DNA of 64,000 nucleotides, from assembly GCA_964460785.1 (NCBI GenBank), contig CAYWQB010000001.1:728935-792934 (forward strand), in the 5' to 3' direction. Position 1 is the stretch's first letter, and the number at the start of each line of letters is the position of its first letter. Positions 1 to 8,123 of this stretch are shown here, piece after piece. The notes under the pieces are model-generated. The model did no database searches and had not been told where the DNA came from. It saw nothing but the letters and a program-made list of their open reading frames with translations. Position numbers and translations under genes: made by a program. This DNA is from CAYWQB01 sp964460785 (lineage in GTDB: Bacteria; Chlamydiota; Chlamydiia; Chlamydiales; CAYWQB01).

Positions 1-1
1 G

Positions 2-640
2 GATGGGTTAATCTACCTCTCCCCTAGTGAGCAAGCTGACTATTACATGAATTATTTCAACTGTGATGGCAGTTCTGCAGATTTATGCGGCAATGGCTTA
101 CGCGCGACCAGCTGCTATCTAGACCTTCTTGAAAATAGAAAAGAAGCAACTGTTCAAACGCCAAGCGGCATTTACTCGCTCTACAAAACCTCCGATGGCC
201 AATATGCAGTGAGTTATCCCCCTGTTCAAGCTCCCTTACAGGGAGTACAGCTTGATGAATACTCCTGTTACTTTCTCCATGTGGGGATTCCTCATATTGT
301 TCTCTTTGTTGATGCGCTTCCTTCTTACCCTGTATTTACTATTGGCAGACAACTCCGTTTCCATCCAACGCTCGCACCTGCAGGTGCCAATATCAACTTT
401 GTCCAAGTTATAGATAACAACCTCCTGCACATCCGCACATATGAGAGAGGTGTAGAAGAAGAAACTCTAGCTTGTGGATCGGGCTGTCTAAGTGCCTACC
501 TTACAGCCTTGCACCTCAAAAAAATTTCTTCTCCTTGCCAAATTCGCGTACAGTCCAACGCCATTTTATCTCATAAGATGCAATCCAATGGCCACATCCT
601 CCAGGCTGGTCCCGTCACTGAATTATCCCCTACACACTGA
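2..640 (+). CDS. dapF: Diaminopimelate epimerase DapF, 5' end outside the window
   Basis: The enzyme converts LL- to meso-diaminopimelate for peptidoglycan. The reading frame is open from base 2, so the true start lies upstream; about 212 residues are present of a usual ~270. Both catalytic cysteines are visible: the first in FNCDGSSADLCGNG near the start of the visible part, the second in ETLACGSG near the C-terminus, with the family's ERG just before it. In Chlamydia trachomatis DapF is reported to act also as glutamate racemase because MurI is missing; whether that holds here is inference. The next gene, a UPF0158 protein, is also next to dapF in Chlamydia as I recall it. Identification is firm. 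Confidence 0.93.
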   Translation, partial: DGLIYLSPSEQADYYMNYFNCDGSSADLCGNGLRATSCYLDLLENRKEATVQTPSGIYSLYKTSDGQYAVSYPPVQAPLQGVQLDEYSCYFLHVGIPHIVLFVDALPSYPVFTIGRQLRFHPTLAPAGANINFVQVIDNNLLHIRTYERGVEEETLACGSGCLSAYLTALHLKKISSPCQIRVQSNAILSHKMQSNGHILQAGPVTELSPTH

Positions 641-815
641 TTGAAAGTTTCGAAGTGGAGCCTACAGATCGCTTTATCTTCTTGGTTGATTGATGAGACT
701 CTGGTAAGCTGTTCTTTTTGCTTCCTACTTGAACTTGTTCAACAAAGACTCTCATAACTCTCTTTAAATCTTTGTTTTACTAAGTTAAAGCGAAGTATTT
801 TCAAAGCAATTACCA

Positions 816-844
816 TTGAAAATTATTTTGGATAATAACATAAT
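816..844 (+). promoter_or_regulatory. Putative sigma-66/sigma-70-type promoter of the UPF0158 gene
   Basis: TTGAAA at 816-821 and CATAAT at 839-844 are separated by 17 bases, in an AT-rich stretch 38 bases before the start codon at 882. It is the best hexamer pair in the 240-base gap behind dapF. The gap also holds the short inverted repeat ATTTTCAA/TTGAAAAT overlapping the -35 box. Prediction only. Confidence 0.4.
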
Positions 845-881
845 ACGCCCATCAATCAAAAGATCTCGCTAGGATAATCGC

Positions 882-1784
882 ATGACAAAAGCTTCAAGTA
901 AAACAGCTCAAAATCCATTAATTTTGCGTTGTCACCGCTTAATGGATGCCTTTGCAAAGTCTGATGATGAGCGAGACTTTTATCTAGATAAGCATGAAGG
1001 GTTCATCCTGTTTGTAGATTTAAGCAAAACTCAAACGGAGCTTGATACTTTAGAAAAAGAGATTGAAAAGGACCAAGAGCGCTTCTGCTTAATTCCCAAG
1101 CTAACTTTCTATGAAACAAAAAAAATCATGGAAGGGTTTGTGAATGAAAAGGTTTATGATGTCGACACCAAAGAAAAGCTGATTGACATCATCCAATCCA
1201 AAGATGCTAGGGAAAACTTCCTGGAGTTTATTTACGACCACCACTCCGAACTTGAAAAGTGGCAAGCCTACTACCAAGAGCGTTTCCGCATCAGAATTAT
1301 TGAATGGCTGCGCTCCCATGAGATTGTCTTTGTATTTGAAGAGGACCTTGACCTCTCAAAAATGCTTGTTGAAAAGCTCAAGAAAAACCTTTTCCAAGCG
1401 AAAGTCTCTAAAGATGTGACAGCAGGCCGTACTGCTCTAAAGACAAAATCTAAGGTTTACTACTCAAATGAAGCATTGAACCCTCGTCCAAAACGAGGTC
1501 GACCTCCCAAGCAAACACAAAAGCAAGAACTAGAGCCTGAGTTCAGTGATGATATCTATCACACAGTCAACCAAGCTCTGCGTCCTTTTGTTTATACCCC
1601 AGATATTACAAGTGCCTCTTCTGTCACCTTCTCTGCACGCTTTGATAGCACAGAGGACCTAATGGCAAACTTGCGAAATAACCCCAAGTCTTCCACAGAA
1701 AAAGCTATAGACTCTCTAAACAAAAGAATTGAGTCTCTCAAAAATCTCTCTAAGCAAATTGCTGCGATTGAGCAAGAGAAGTAG
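882..1784 (+). CDS. UPF0158 family protein with AT-hook-like motif
   Basis: A 300-residue protein resembling the UPF0158 family, whose Chlamydia member (CT429) lies beside dapF. The first ~180 residues follow the family pattern (DAF..., YLD.HEGFILFVDL, many acidic and aromatic residues). Near residues 201-211 stands RPKRGRPPKQT, an AT-hook-like core (RGRPPK), which suggests contact with AT-rich DNA. The last 80 residues are Ser/Thr-rich and end in a Lys/Glu-rich segment that may form a coiled coil. The function of the family is not established. It is convergent with the AlkD-like gene, 11 bases away. DNA binding is inference from the AT-hook alone. Confidence 0.75.
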   Translation: MTKASSKTAQNPLILRCHRLMDAFAKSDDERDFYLDKHEGFILFVDLSKTQTELDTLEKEIEKDQERFCLIPKLTFYETKKIMEGFVNEKVYDVDTKEKLIDIIQSKDARENFLEFIYDHHSELEKWQAYYQERFRIRIIEWLRSHEIVFVFEEDLDLSKMLVEKLKKNLFQAKVSKDVTAGRTALKTKSKVYYSNEALNPRPKRGRPPKQTQKQELEPEFSDDIYHTVNQALRPFVYTPDITSASSVTFSARFDSTEDLMANLRNNPKSSTEKAIDSLNKRIESLKNLSKQIAAIEQEK

Positions 1785-1790
1785 CAAAAT

Positions 1791-1827
1791 GGCGCTTATG
1801 CTTTCATCGATAAAAAGTGTAAGCGCC
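1791..1827. terminator. Inverted repeat between convergent genes
   Basis: GGCGCTTA at 1791-1798 and TAAGCGCC at 1820-1827 form an 8-bp GC-rich stem with a 21-base loop, lying on the 3' end of the AlkD-like gene and just after the UPF0158 stop codon. Its position between convergent genes suggests a bidirectional terminator, but there is no U-run and the loop is long. Confidence 0.3.
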
Positions 1828-2503
1828 TAGCCTGACTCATCCGCTCAATAGCATAACGTAAAGCAGTACGGGACATTACTGGCGCATATTGAGCCAAAAA
1901 CGTTTCCAAAGCTGTGCAATCTCTCTTCCCAATTTCTCGTAACATCCACCCAGTAGCTTTGTGAATCAAATCTTCTTTATCCTCCAATAATGCAGTGATG
2001 ACTTTCAAGGCTCGATTGAAATCGTTACACCGAATCTCATGAAATGTGGCTAAGACAGCCACACGGCGATGCCACAACTTTGGTGAGTGTAAAAGCTGCT
2101 GCAAAGGCTCTGCAAGAGAGTCCAAGAATGGTCCCAAAATCCAAGGAGCAGAGAGGTCTACCAAATCCCAATTATTCACCTGATCGATATGCTCTAAGTA
2201 AAAATCACAAATGACTTTTTTCTTTGTAGAGGATTTCCTACGCACCTCTTGAGTGAGAATCAAGACTGCTGCTAGTCTGATTTCATGAATGGGAGAGTAT
2301 AAAAGCACTTGCACTTCACTTAGAGGCATCGCCTTAAATTGGCGAATCACCTGCCGCACGTCTGGTACACGGACCCCTATAAACTCATCTCCTTCACCGT
2401 ACTCTCCAGGCCCTGTTTTGAAAAAGCTCATATTTATCTTGCGTCGCTCAGGACAAGAAAGCCTTCGAATTTCTTGCTCACATTGATCTGCAGTCTGCGT
2501 CAT
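1796..2503 (-). CDS. AlkD-like DNA alkylation repair protein
   Basis: A HEAT-repeat DNA glycosylase of the AlkD family, which removes alkylated purines (N3-methyladenine, N7-methylguanine) from DNA. The family signature FFKTGPGEYGEGDEFIGVRV is near the N-terminus, followed by helical repeats including WILGPFLDSL, KLWHRRVAVLATF and DKEDLIHKATGWMLREIGKR. The length of 235 residues is normal. I place the start at the ATG at 2503 because GGAGG lies 5-6 bases before it, although the frame is open further upstream. The gene is single, convergent with the UPF0158 gene. The exact substrate is inferred from the family. Confidence 0.9.
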   Translation of the reverse strand: MTQTADQCEQEIRRLSCPERRKINMSFFKTGPGEYGEGDEFIGVRVPDVRQVIRQFKAMPLSEVQVLLYSPIHEIRLAAVLILTQEVRRKSSTKKKVICDFYLEHIDQVNNWDLVDLSAPWILGPFLDSLAEPLQQLLHSPKLWHRRVAVLATFHEIRCNDFNRALKVITALLEDKEDLIHKATGWMLREIGKRDCTALETFLAQYAPVMSRTALRYAIERMSQARRLHFLSMKA

Positions 2504-2548
2504 CAAACCCTCCAAAATAAGCAACCAACTTAATGGGCTGGAAAGGAG

Positions 2549-3286
2549 TTAGTCAAGAAAGGTTTTCTTCTGACTACAGGGGAACTCTGAGTAAAAGACC
2601 TGGCTGATATGCAAACAATACTCGAGAACGTGGTCCTGCTGGCTTAAGTAATCGAAAAGAGGTGTTTTCCATGGCTGAAACAAAATACTTAGGAAACTTC
2701 CATAAAGAGCAGCATCGACAATGTGAGGTTGATCTCCAAAAAAATAAGGAGCTCTATCTAAAAGAGAGCAAATGGCCTTTAAGTCATTGAGGCAAAGCTC
2801 ATATAAGTGTGAGCTATGATGCCTTCCGATGCCTCCATACCACAGCTCTTTTTTCACGACTCTTTTGATCATAGGAGGAAGTAAATACCCTATAGGGAAA
2901 GGAAGCTGCTTACGAAAAGGCTCTGTAAACTTTTGATATCCTTTAGGATCCATCCAACGCGTATGGACGATGCCCCAGTATAGGTGCTCTTCTAATGTGC
3001 GCATAACAAGTAAGCTATGAGCTCGTTCTTTTTCTGACAGCTCTTGGTCTAGCCCATACTTTTTCTCTAGTGAATCGATAATGCGTCCACTATCACCTAA
3101 GCGATGAGAGCCTTGCTCAATATAGGGGACTTTCCCATGAGGTCCTTTTTTAGGACTCACCACCTCTTTAAGGTTATATGATGCCCCAACCATCCTCAAG
3201 TAAGTCTCAAGCTTACAGCAAAAGGGGCTTTCATTAGGAATGCCCCAATCCCCTCTAGGAAACTGCACTAAGGTGAGGTTCATCAT
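2549..3286 (-). CDS. Glutathione S-transferase family protein (metaxin/Fax type)
   Basis: A 245-residue GST-fold protein. The N-terminal thioredoxin-like domain shows ESPFCCKLETYLRM, the pattern of the metaxin/failed-axon-connection branch, then GKVPYIEQG with the cis-proline and GDSGRIID. The C-terminal all-helical domain holds PYFFGDQPHIVDAALYG, matching the usual buried Asp motif. An AGGGGAG ribosome site lies 1-2 bases before the double ATG start. The Cys-Cys in place of a clear catalytic Ser/Tyr is typical of this branch; substrate and role are unknown. It lies 47 bases downstream of no coupled gene on one side and before the APH-like kinase on the other, same strand. Confidence 0.83.
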   Translation of the reverse strand: MMNLTLVQFPRGDWGIPNESPFCCKLETYLRMVGASYNLKEVVSPKKGPHGKVPYIEQGSHRLGDSGRIIDSLEKKYGLDQELSEKERAHSLLVMRTLEEHLYWGIVHTRWMDPKGYQKFTEPFRKQLPFPIGYLLPPMIKRVVKKELWYGGIGRHHSSHLYELCLNDLKAICSLLDRAPYFFGDQPHIVDAALYGSFLSILFQPWKTPLFDYLSQQDHVLEYCLHISQVFYSEFPCSQKKTFLD

Positions 3287-3333
3287 ACTCCCCTACATCA
3301 ATCAAGTAAAAGCTACGTATACAAGAGATCAAC

Positions 3334-4263
3334 TCATGCACAAATAGTTTTTTTTATCCTCTCTACATAAAAGGGTAAAAGGGAGGAGTTCGTGTCTACT
3401 CGGTTAAGCAGATCTATAAGATTCACGAGATCCAAGACCAGTGCCTGCCAGTGCCAGTCTTCCGGAAGCATGCCCCCATGCTCTAAGTAAGCTTGACGCA
3501 TTTGGTCAAAATCCAAAGGGAAAGAGTCTCGAAACCGATAGAAAACTGCCCAATCAAACATTGCACACCCTGCATGAGCAAACTCCCAGTCCAAAACAGC
3601 AATACTTGGTTTTTTTGTTATCAATAGATTGCAGGGTTTGAAGTCCCCATGAACTAAGCAAGAGCTCTTTTGAATACAGGGAAACTGTTCATGGTGTTCT
3701 TCAACAAACTCTTGTAGCTTTATGGAAAGAGGCTTGCCTAATCGCTTCCAAGCAATGGTCTGCTCATGAAAAACCTCTCTTAGGTACTCTAAGTACGGAC
3801 TGCTGCCTTCGGGGAAGGTCGTAGCAATTTCCCCTTCACTTCCGAAAAGACCTGCTTGATCAAAGGAAAAACTATGGATTACAGCCAAGGTCTTTCCAAG
3901 TAACCCCTCTAGATGAACCCCTTTTTTCTTCTGCAATGGAGAGCCTTCAATATATTGAAAAATTGCGAAGGGCACGGGTTGTGCAAAAGCATCTATATAG
4001 AGAGGGACTGGCACCTCTAAAAAGTGCTCTAATTTTCTTAGGAGGCTCGCTTCAATAGAAGCGAGCTTAGCATCGCGCATATAGTAACGAAGAACATAAC
4101 GCCCCGTAGAAGAAGTACATAAAAAGGTTTGGTTCGTTTGCCCTCCTGATAGCTTATCAAAAGAAAGAAGGGGCTCCTCTAAGCCAAAAGCTGCCTGCCA
4201 CGATTTTTGAACCTCTTGATACAAAGAAAATATGTCCTGTTTAAATCCACTCGGGGTTTTCAA
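3334..4263 (-). CDS. APH/choline-kinase-type phosphotransferase
   Basis: A small-molecule kinase of the aminoglycoside phosphotransferase (APH) superfamily. The catalytic loop LVHGDFKPCNLLI (catalytic Asp and the Mg-binding Asn) and the metal-binding IAVLDWEFAHAG are both present, in that order, after an N-lobe with the GGQTNQTF nucleotide loop. About 309 residues, normal for the family. The start chosen is a TTG at 4263 overlapping the end of the cupin gene by 23 bases; another in-frame TTG 39 bases later has AGGA before it and is an alternative. The substrate (sugar, amino alcohol, thiamine, antibiotic) cannot be told. Translational coupling with the cupin is likely. Confidence 0.8.
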   Translation of the reverse strand: MKTPSGFKQDIFSLYQEVQKSWQAAFGLEEPLLSFDKLSGGQTNQTFLCTSSTGRYVLRYYMRDAKLASIEASLLRKLEHFLEVPVPLYIDAFAQPVPFAIFQYIEGSPLQKKKGVHLEGLLGKTLAVIHSFSFDQAGLFGSEGEIATTFPEGSSPYLEYLREVFHEQTIAWKRLGKPLSIKLQEFVEEHHEQFPCIQKSSCLVHGDFKPCNLLITKKPSIAVLDWEFAHAGCAMFDWAVFYRFRDSFPLDFDQMRQAYLEHGGMLPEDWHWQALVLDLVNLIDLLNRVDTNSSLLPFYVERIKKTICA

Positions 4264-4603
4264 CTGTTAGATTGGAAACGGCTTCTCCTGTATTCACAAC
4301 CTCTTTTGGCTCGAATAGCACCACAAAAGCTTCGTTAGGAGCATAGGGAAGGTGTTCAACACCTTTAGGTATAACCAGACACTCCCCTTCATGTAACACA
4401 ACTTCATGCTCACGAAAGCGGATGTGCAATATCCCCTGAAAAACAAAGAAAAATTCATCCTCTTTGTCATGGCTATGCCAGACAAACTCCCCTTTTGCCT
4501 TAAAAATTTTTATCAATTGCAGATTGGCTTCTGCTATAATTTTGGGAGTCCAGTAAGAGTTCACCAAAGCAAACTTCTCTGCCAAATTCAACTTGTCTAT
4601 CAT
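4241..4603 (-). CDS. Cupin-domain protein
   Basis: A 120-residue single-domain cupin. Motif 1 is seen as WHSHDKEDEFFFVFQG and motif 2 as GECLVIPKGVEHLPYAP, so the metal ligands His, His, Glu and His are kept. Single cupins of this type bind a metal and a small ligand; the reaction is unknown. It overlaps the downstream kinase start by 23 bases and starts 39 bases from the divergent TVP38-type gene. Nothing links the pair to a known pathway. Confidence 0.85.
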   Translation of the reverse strand: MIDKLNLAEKFALVNSYWTPKIIAEANLQLIKIFKAKGEFVWHSHDKEDEFFFVFQGILHIRFREHEVVLHEGECLVIPKGVEHLPYAPNEAFVVLFEPKEVVNTGEAVSNLTVENPEWI

Positions 4604-4642
4604 GCATTGATCTCTTCTAGTTTTTGAGAAACATTTTACAAT

Positions 4643-5365
4643 ATGGGTCGAATTATGTCACAACAAGCCAAGCGTCTCATCCCTCTTACTCTTCTCATCC
4701 TACTTGGCGCTCTTGCATGGTTACTCGACCTGCATAAGTACTTGTCTTTTGAGACCCTACAACAACATCAAGCTGAAATAAAGCAACTTGTGAGAACCTA
4801 CCCTTTCCTCTCCGTAGGAGTCTATCTCCTACTCTATATCACTCTCGTGGCTCTTTCCATTCCAGGTGCTGCAATCTTCACCATCATAGGAGGATTTCTT
4901 TTTCCTCAACCTCTGAGCACTCTGTATGTAGTTTTAGGAGCAACAATAGGAGCTATGCTGCTTTTCTACTCAGCCCGCTTTGCCACAGGAGATGCTTTGA
5001 AGCGGAAACTAGGCCCTTTTTATAAAAAAATGGAAAAAGGGATGCACAAGGATGCGGCAAGCTATCTTCTTTTTTTGCGCTTTGTCCCTATTTTCCCTTT
5101 TTGGGTTGTCAATCTACTCCCTGCGATTTTAGGAGTCCCTGCAACCACTTTTCTATGGACCACAGCGATAGGAATCATCCCAGGAGCTTTTGCTTACTGC
5201 CAGGTTGGAGAAGGCCTTGGCTCTCTCCTTCAATCAAAAGCTCCGCTATCCCTTCATAGGCTGCTTACTACAGAAATGAAAATTGCTTTTATCGCCCTTG
5301 GAGTCCTATCTCTTCTGCCTCTTTTACTCAAAAAGTTGAAGAGACAAGCTAAAGAGAATAAGTAA
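4643..5365 (+). CDS. TVP38/TMEM64 (DedA/VTT) family membrane protein
   Basis: A 240-residue inner-membrane protein with about five hydrophobic segments. The family core is seen in residues ~70-130 (IPGAAIFTIIGGFLF and GATIGAMLLFYSARFATGD) and in the later FLRFVPIFPFWVVNLLPAILGVP, the conserved re-entrant motif of VTT-domain proteins. Relatives act in lipid handling or scrambling and membrane homeostasis; the role here is unknown. An alternative ATG lies 12 bases inside. Its 3' end overlaps that of the convergent hydrolase gene by 17 bases. Confidence 0.88.
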   Translation: MGRIMSQQAKRLIPLTLLILLGALAWLLDLHKYLSFETLQQHQAEIKQLVRTYPFLSVGVYLLLYITLVALSIPGAAIFTIIGGFLFPQPLSTLYVVLGATIGAMLLFYSARFATGDALKRKLGPFYKKMEKGMHKDAASYLLFLRFVPIFPFWVVNLLPAILGVPATTFLWTTAIGIIPGAFAYCQVGEGLGSLLQSKAPLSLHRLLTTEMKIAFIALGVLSLLPLLLKKLKRQAKENK

Positions 5366-6170
5366 AGGTTTCTACTGCTGAAGCCACTTCTTCTGGCTTT
5401 TCTATCCATGGGATATGCCCTGCATCTTGAATGACAACTTGTTGAATATTGTCTCTTTTAAAACGCGCATCTTTTGCAAAAAGAGTGTAGGGGCAAATAC
5501 AGTCATAGGTAGCCCCTACAGTTAACATCGGAATCTTTTCCGGTATCCATGTAGCTGAAAAGTTTATTTCTAGAACCTTTTCCTGCCACCAAGCAGCGGG
5601 CTCATAGCGAAACACTAACCCTTGAAACATCTCTTTTCCCTTTTCTAAACTGGAAGGAGGAAAGTAATAAGGGATGCAAGCTTCTAACGCCTGATCGAAT
5701 GTTTCCTGTGAGGGATGATCTATTAATGCTTGCATCTCAACACTAAGGTCTGGGACATCAAATCCTTTTGCATAGGAAACGGCTTCTTCTAACCACTGGC
5801 AAGGAGCTGAGTTGAGAGAGATAAAACCTCGCAGCACTTCTTCTAGTTCTGGGAAAAGCAAAGGGTACATCCCCCCAAATGAGTGCCCCACTAAAATAGG
5901 CTTGGAAAACTGCTTCAGAGACTTTGGCAAAATGTTTGCCCACTCATCAAAGTCTATGAATAAGCCATTGCTCCCATTCCCAGGGAGGTCCATTGACCAA
6001 GTTCTGCCTGGAAAAGATACAGCTGCAATCAATGTATCAAAATAAGACGAGTCTGCTCCTGGCCCTCCAGGCAGAAAAATCCAATCTAAGTCTGCCCCTT
6101 CAGAGACTGAGCGCAATCTAAATCGCACTTGGTGAGGGTCATAAAAATAGGGAGTCTGTAAAAGATCCAC
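5349..6170 (-). CDS. Alpha/beta hydrolase, last gene of the biotin operon
   Basis: A 273-residue alpha/beta-hydrolase. Oxyanion motif LPGGPG, nucleophile elbow LVGHSFGGMY (Ser near residue 97), a late Asp in TVGATYDCICP and the catalytic His in QDAGHIPWIEKPEE complete the triad. The frame is open back to 6275, but I choose the GTG at 6170: AAGGAGG stands 4 bases before it, and it starts 17 bases after the stop of the diiron gene. Being in the bio operon, it could act like BioH, the pimeloyl-ACP methyl ester esterase, but no bioC is seen here; a thioesterase or peptidase role is also possible. Family certain, function inferred. Confidence 0.8.
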   Translation of the reverse strand: MDLLQTPYFYDPHQVRFRLRSVSEGADLDWIFLPGGPGADSSYFDTLIAAVSFPGRTWSMDLPGNGSNGLFIDFDEWANILPKSLKQFSKPILVGHSFGGMYPLLFPELEEVLRGFISLNSAPCQWLEEAVSYAKGFDVPDLSVEMQALIDHPSQETFDQALEACIPYYFPPSSLEKGKEMFQGLVFRYEPAAWWQEKVLEINFSATWIPEKIPMLTVGATYDCICPYTLFAKDARFKRDNIQQVVIQDAGHIPWIEKPEEVASAVETFTYSL

Positions 6171-6187
6171 CTTTCCTCCTTTTTCAA

Positions 6188-6817
6188 CTAGGTGCAAAGA
6201 GGTTGTTCTGCATGTTGAACCTCCAGTTGTATTGCCTGCAGCCAGTAAGCAAAAAGGCTCTCTTCCATTGCACAAGCTTCTTCTCCCCAGCCTAGGATTT
6301 CCTTCTCTGTCATTTCTTCCTGAATCTCTTTCAAGTGATGAGCTTCATCCCGAATGATCCCATTGATAGAAATCGGCACTCCGCGGTCCTCAAGAAGCGA
6401 TTGATAAATAGGGTAAAGGACCTCCGCTCGCACTTCAATTGCATAAGTAACAAGCAGGTATGCATACTCCTTTAACAGGTCTCCATAAACACCTTTTTCA
6501 AAGAGCAGCCAACGAGATATTTTAGCATTTAGCCGATATAAGTAATGTCTTGTTCGATACCCACCCAAAAGCTCCTTAGCACGATACCTAGATAAGGAAG
6601 GTGGATAAACTTTTTCTATTTGAGACTTAAAAAAGTATGCATGCCGGAACTCTTCAGCTGCATGCTTAAGAACCTCCTTAGGGACAAGTGTGGGGTGCTC
6701 GCATGCTGCAATCAAGCGAGCTCCACAGTTCTCCATATAAGAAAGGGTATTCAACCATTTTGCATGTAGTAAATCATGAGAAAGAACGGCTTCTAAAACT
6801 TGCGTAACCTTATTCAT
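6188..6817 (-). CDS. Ferritin-like diiron protein in the biotin operon
   Basis: A 209-residue, mostly helical protein I do not recognise by name. It shows a diiron carboxylate pattern: Glu29 (SYMENCG), Glu56-x-x-His59 (AAEEFRH), Glu128 and Glu132 (AIEVRAE), and Glu158-x-x-His161 (RDEAHHLKE). That is the E...ExxH...E...ExxH arrangement of ferritin-like oxidases and oxygenases. The start is the ATG at 6817, whose first bases overlap the bioA stop by 8 bases, so it is translationally coupled to bioA; a longer upstream frame is not needed. The hydrolase follows after 17 bases. An oxidative role in making or cleaving a fatty-acyl precursor for biotin is inference from context. Confidence 0.75.
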   Translation of the reverse strand: MNKVTQVLEAVLSHDLLHAKWLNTLSYMENCGARLIAACEHPTLVPKEVLKHAAEEFRHAYFFKSQIEKVYPPSLSRYRAKELLGGYRTRHYLYRLNAKISRWLLFEKGVYGDLLKEYAYLLVTYAIEVRAEVLYPIYQSLLEDRGVPISINGIIRDEAHHLKEIQEEMTEKEILGWGEEACAMEESLFAYWLQAIQLEVQHAEQPLCT

Positions 6818-8123
6818 ACGCTTCCTCCAAAGTCTGCTCGATCGCTTGATAGACCTTATACAACTGCTTGCGTGTAATGCAAAATGGAGGAAGCACATAG
6901 ACAGTATTTCCAATAGGACGCATCAGAATATCTTGAGACAAAAAGTGCTGCTCGAGCTGATTGCGCAAGGAGTTATAGTACGAGCTCTTTTCTGTAGTTG
7001 CATACTCTAAAACAAGAAGAGTCCCCATCACTTGGGCTCTAGACAACTTAGGGCTTTTCTTCCACTTTTCTAGAAATTCAATATGGCTCTTTTCTATCCA
7101 CTCTCTTTGCCTATAGCTCTCTTGGGTCTTTAAACGTTCAATCGTTGCAATAGCTGCTGCACAGCCTAGAGGATTCCCACAATAGGTATGCCCATGCAAG
7201 AAAGCTTTTGCTCGATCTGTGTCTACAAAACGCTCATATAAATCTTTTTTACAAACAGTGGCCGCCAAGGGTAAAAACCCTCCTGTCATCGACTTAGCCA
7301 AGCAAATCATGTCTGGGCTATTTTCTAAAAAATCTATCGCAAAGTTCAATCCTAGCCGCCCAAACCCTGTCATCACTTCATCTGCTATCGTTAGCACATT
7401 ATATTCTTTACAAAGTGACAAAAGGCGATCAAGCCCCTGAGCACTATGAACGCGCATTCCTGCAGCCCCTTGAACAAGGGGTTCAAAAATAAAACAAGCA
7501 TAAGATCCTTCTGCAAGCAAGGACTCCAATTGACGATAAGATTGCTCTTCAGATCCTTCTATAGGAGGGTCTATAAACTCTACATCAAACAACGCATGTT
7601 GAAAGGGCCCTGAAAAAAGAGACCGCTCAGAAGCAGACATCGCTCCAAAAGTTTCTCCATGATAGCCATTCTTAAAGGCTACAACCTTCTTTCTTTTTGT
7701 TTGAGGGTCTTGGTTATACCAATATTGCAGTGCAATCTTTAGTGCAGTTTCTGTTGCTGTTGACCCATTATCTGAATAAAAGACCTTAGAATAGCCTATT
7801 GGCAGGATTTCTAGTAGCAAGTCAGCCAATTGCATTGCGGGTTCATGAACAAACCCAGCCAACATCACATGCTCTAAACGTTCGAGCTGCTGTTGGATCT
7901 TTTCTATAGTATGTGCATCTCGGTGGCCATGTAAGGTTACCCACCATGAAGAGATAGCATCTATGATCTCTCGCCCATCTTTCGTATATAGGCAAGCTCC
8001 CTCTGCGTGCTCAACACAGAGAGCTTCTTGCGCATCCCCTGCTTGTGTATAGGGGTGCCATATCGATGATTGCTGCTCTGCAATCAAAGCAGTAGCTTTT
8101 TCCAAAAGGGCTGTTCTCTCCAT
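6810..8123 (-). CDS. bioA: Adenosylmethionine-8-amino-7-oxononanoate aminotransferase
   Basis: BioA transfers an amino group, usually from S-adenosylmethionine, to 7-keto-8-aminopelargonate, giving diaminopelargonate. The 437-residue class III aminotransferase has the BioA-specific SSIWHPYTQ near the N-terminus, SSWWVTLHGH, the pyridoxal phosphate contacts DNGSTATETALK and IADEVMTGFGR, and the Schiff-base Lys in CLAKSMTGGF. The start overlaps the end of bioD by 40 bases; GAGAGG lies about 11 bases upstream of the ATG. Its end overlaps the diiron gene by 8 bases. Complete and apparently functional. Confidence 0.96.
   Translation of the reverse strand: MERTALLEKATALIAEQQSSIWHPYTQAGDAQEALCVEHAEGACLYTKDGREIIDAISSWWVTLHGHRDAHTIEKIQQQLERLEHVMLAGFVHEPAMQLADLLLEILPIGYSKVFYSDNGSTATETALKIALQYWYNQDPQTKRKKVVAFKNGYHGETFGAMSASERSLFSGPFQHALFDVEFIDPPIEGSEEQSYRQLESLLAEGSYACFIFEPLVQGAAGMRVHSAQGLDRLLSLCKEYNVLTIADEVMTGFGRLGLNFAIDFLENSPDMICLAKSMTGGFLPLAATVCKKDLYERFVDTDRAKAFLHGHTYCGNPLGCAAAIATIERLKTQESYRQREWIEKSHIEFLEKWKKSPKLSRAQVMGTLLVLEYATTEKSSYYNSLRNQLEQHFLSQDILMRPIGNTVYVLPPFCITRKQLYKVYQAIEQTLEEAYE

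Noticed and set aside
6171..6275. Longer start for the alpha/beta hydrolase
   Set aside because: It would overlap the diiron gene by 88 bases; the GTG at 6170 has a near-perfect ribosome site and leaves a 17-base gap.
6818..6913. Longer start for the diiron gene
   Set aside because: The 32 extra residues overlap bioA coding sequence and lack a ribosome site; the ATG at 6817 overlapping the bioA stop is better.
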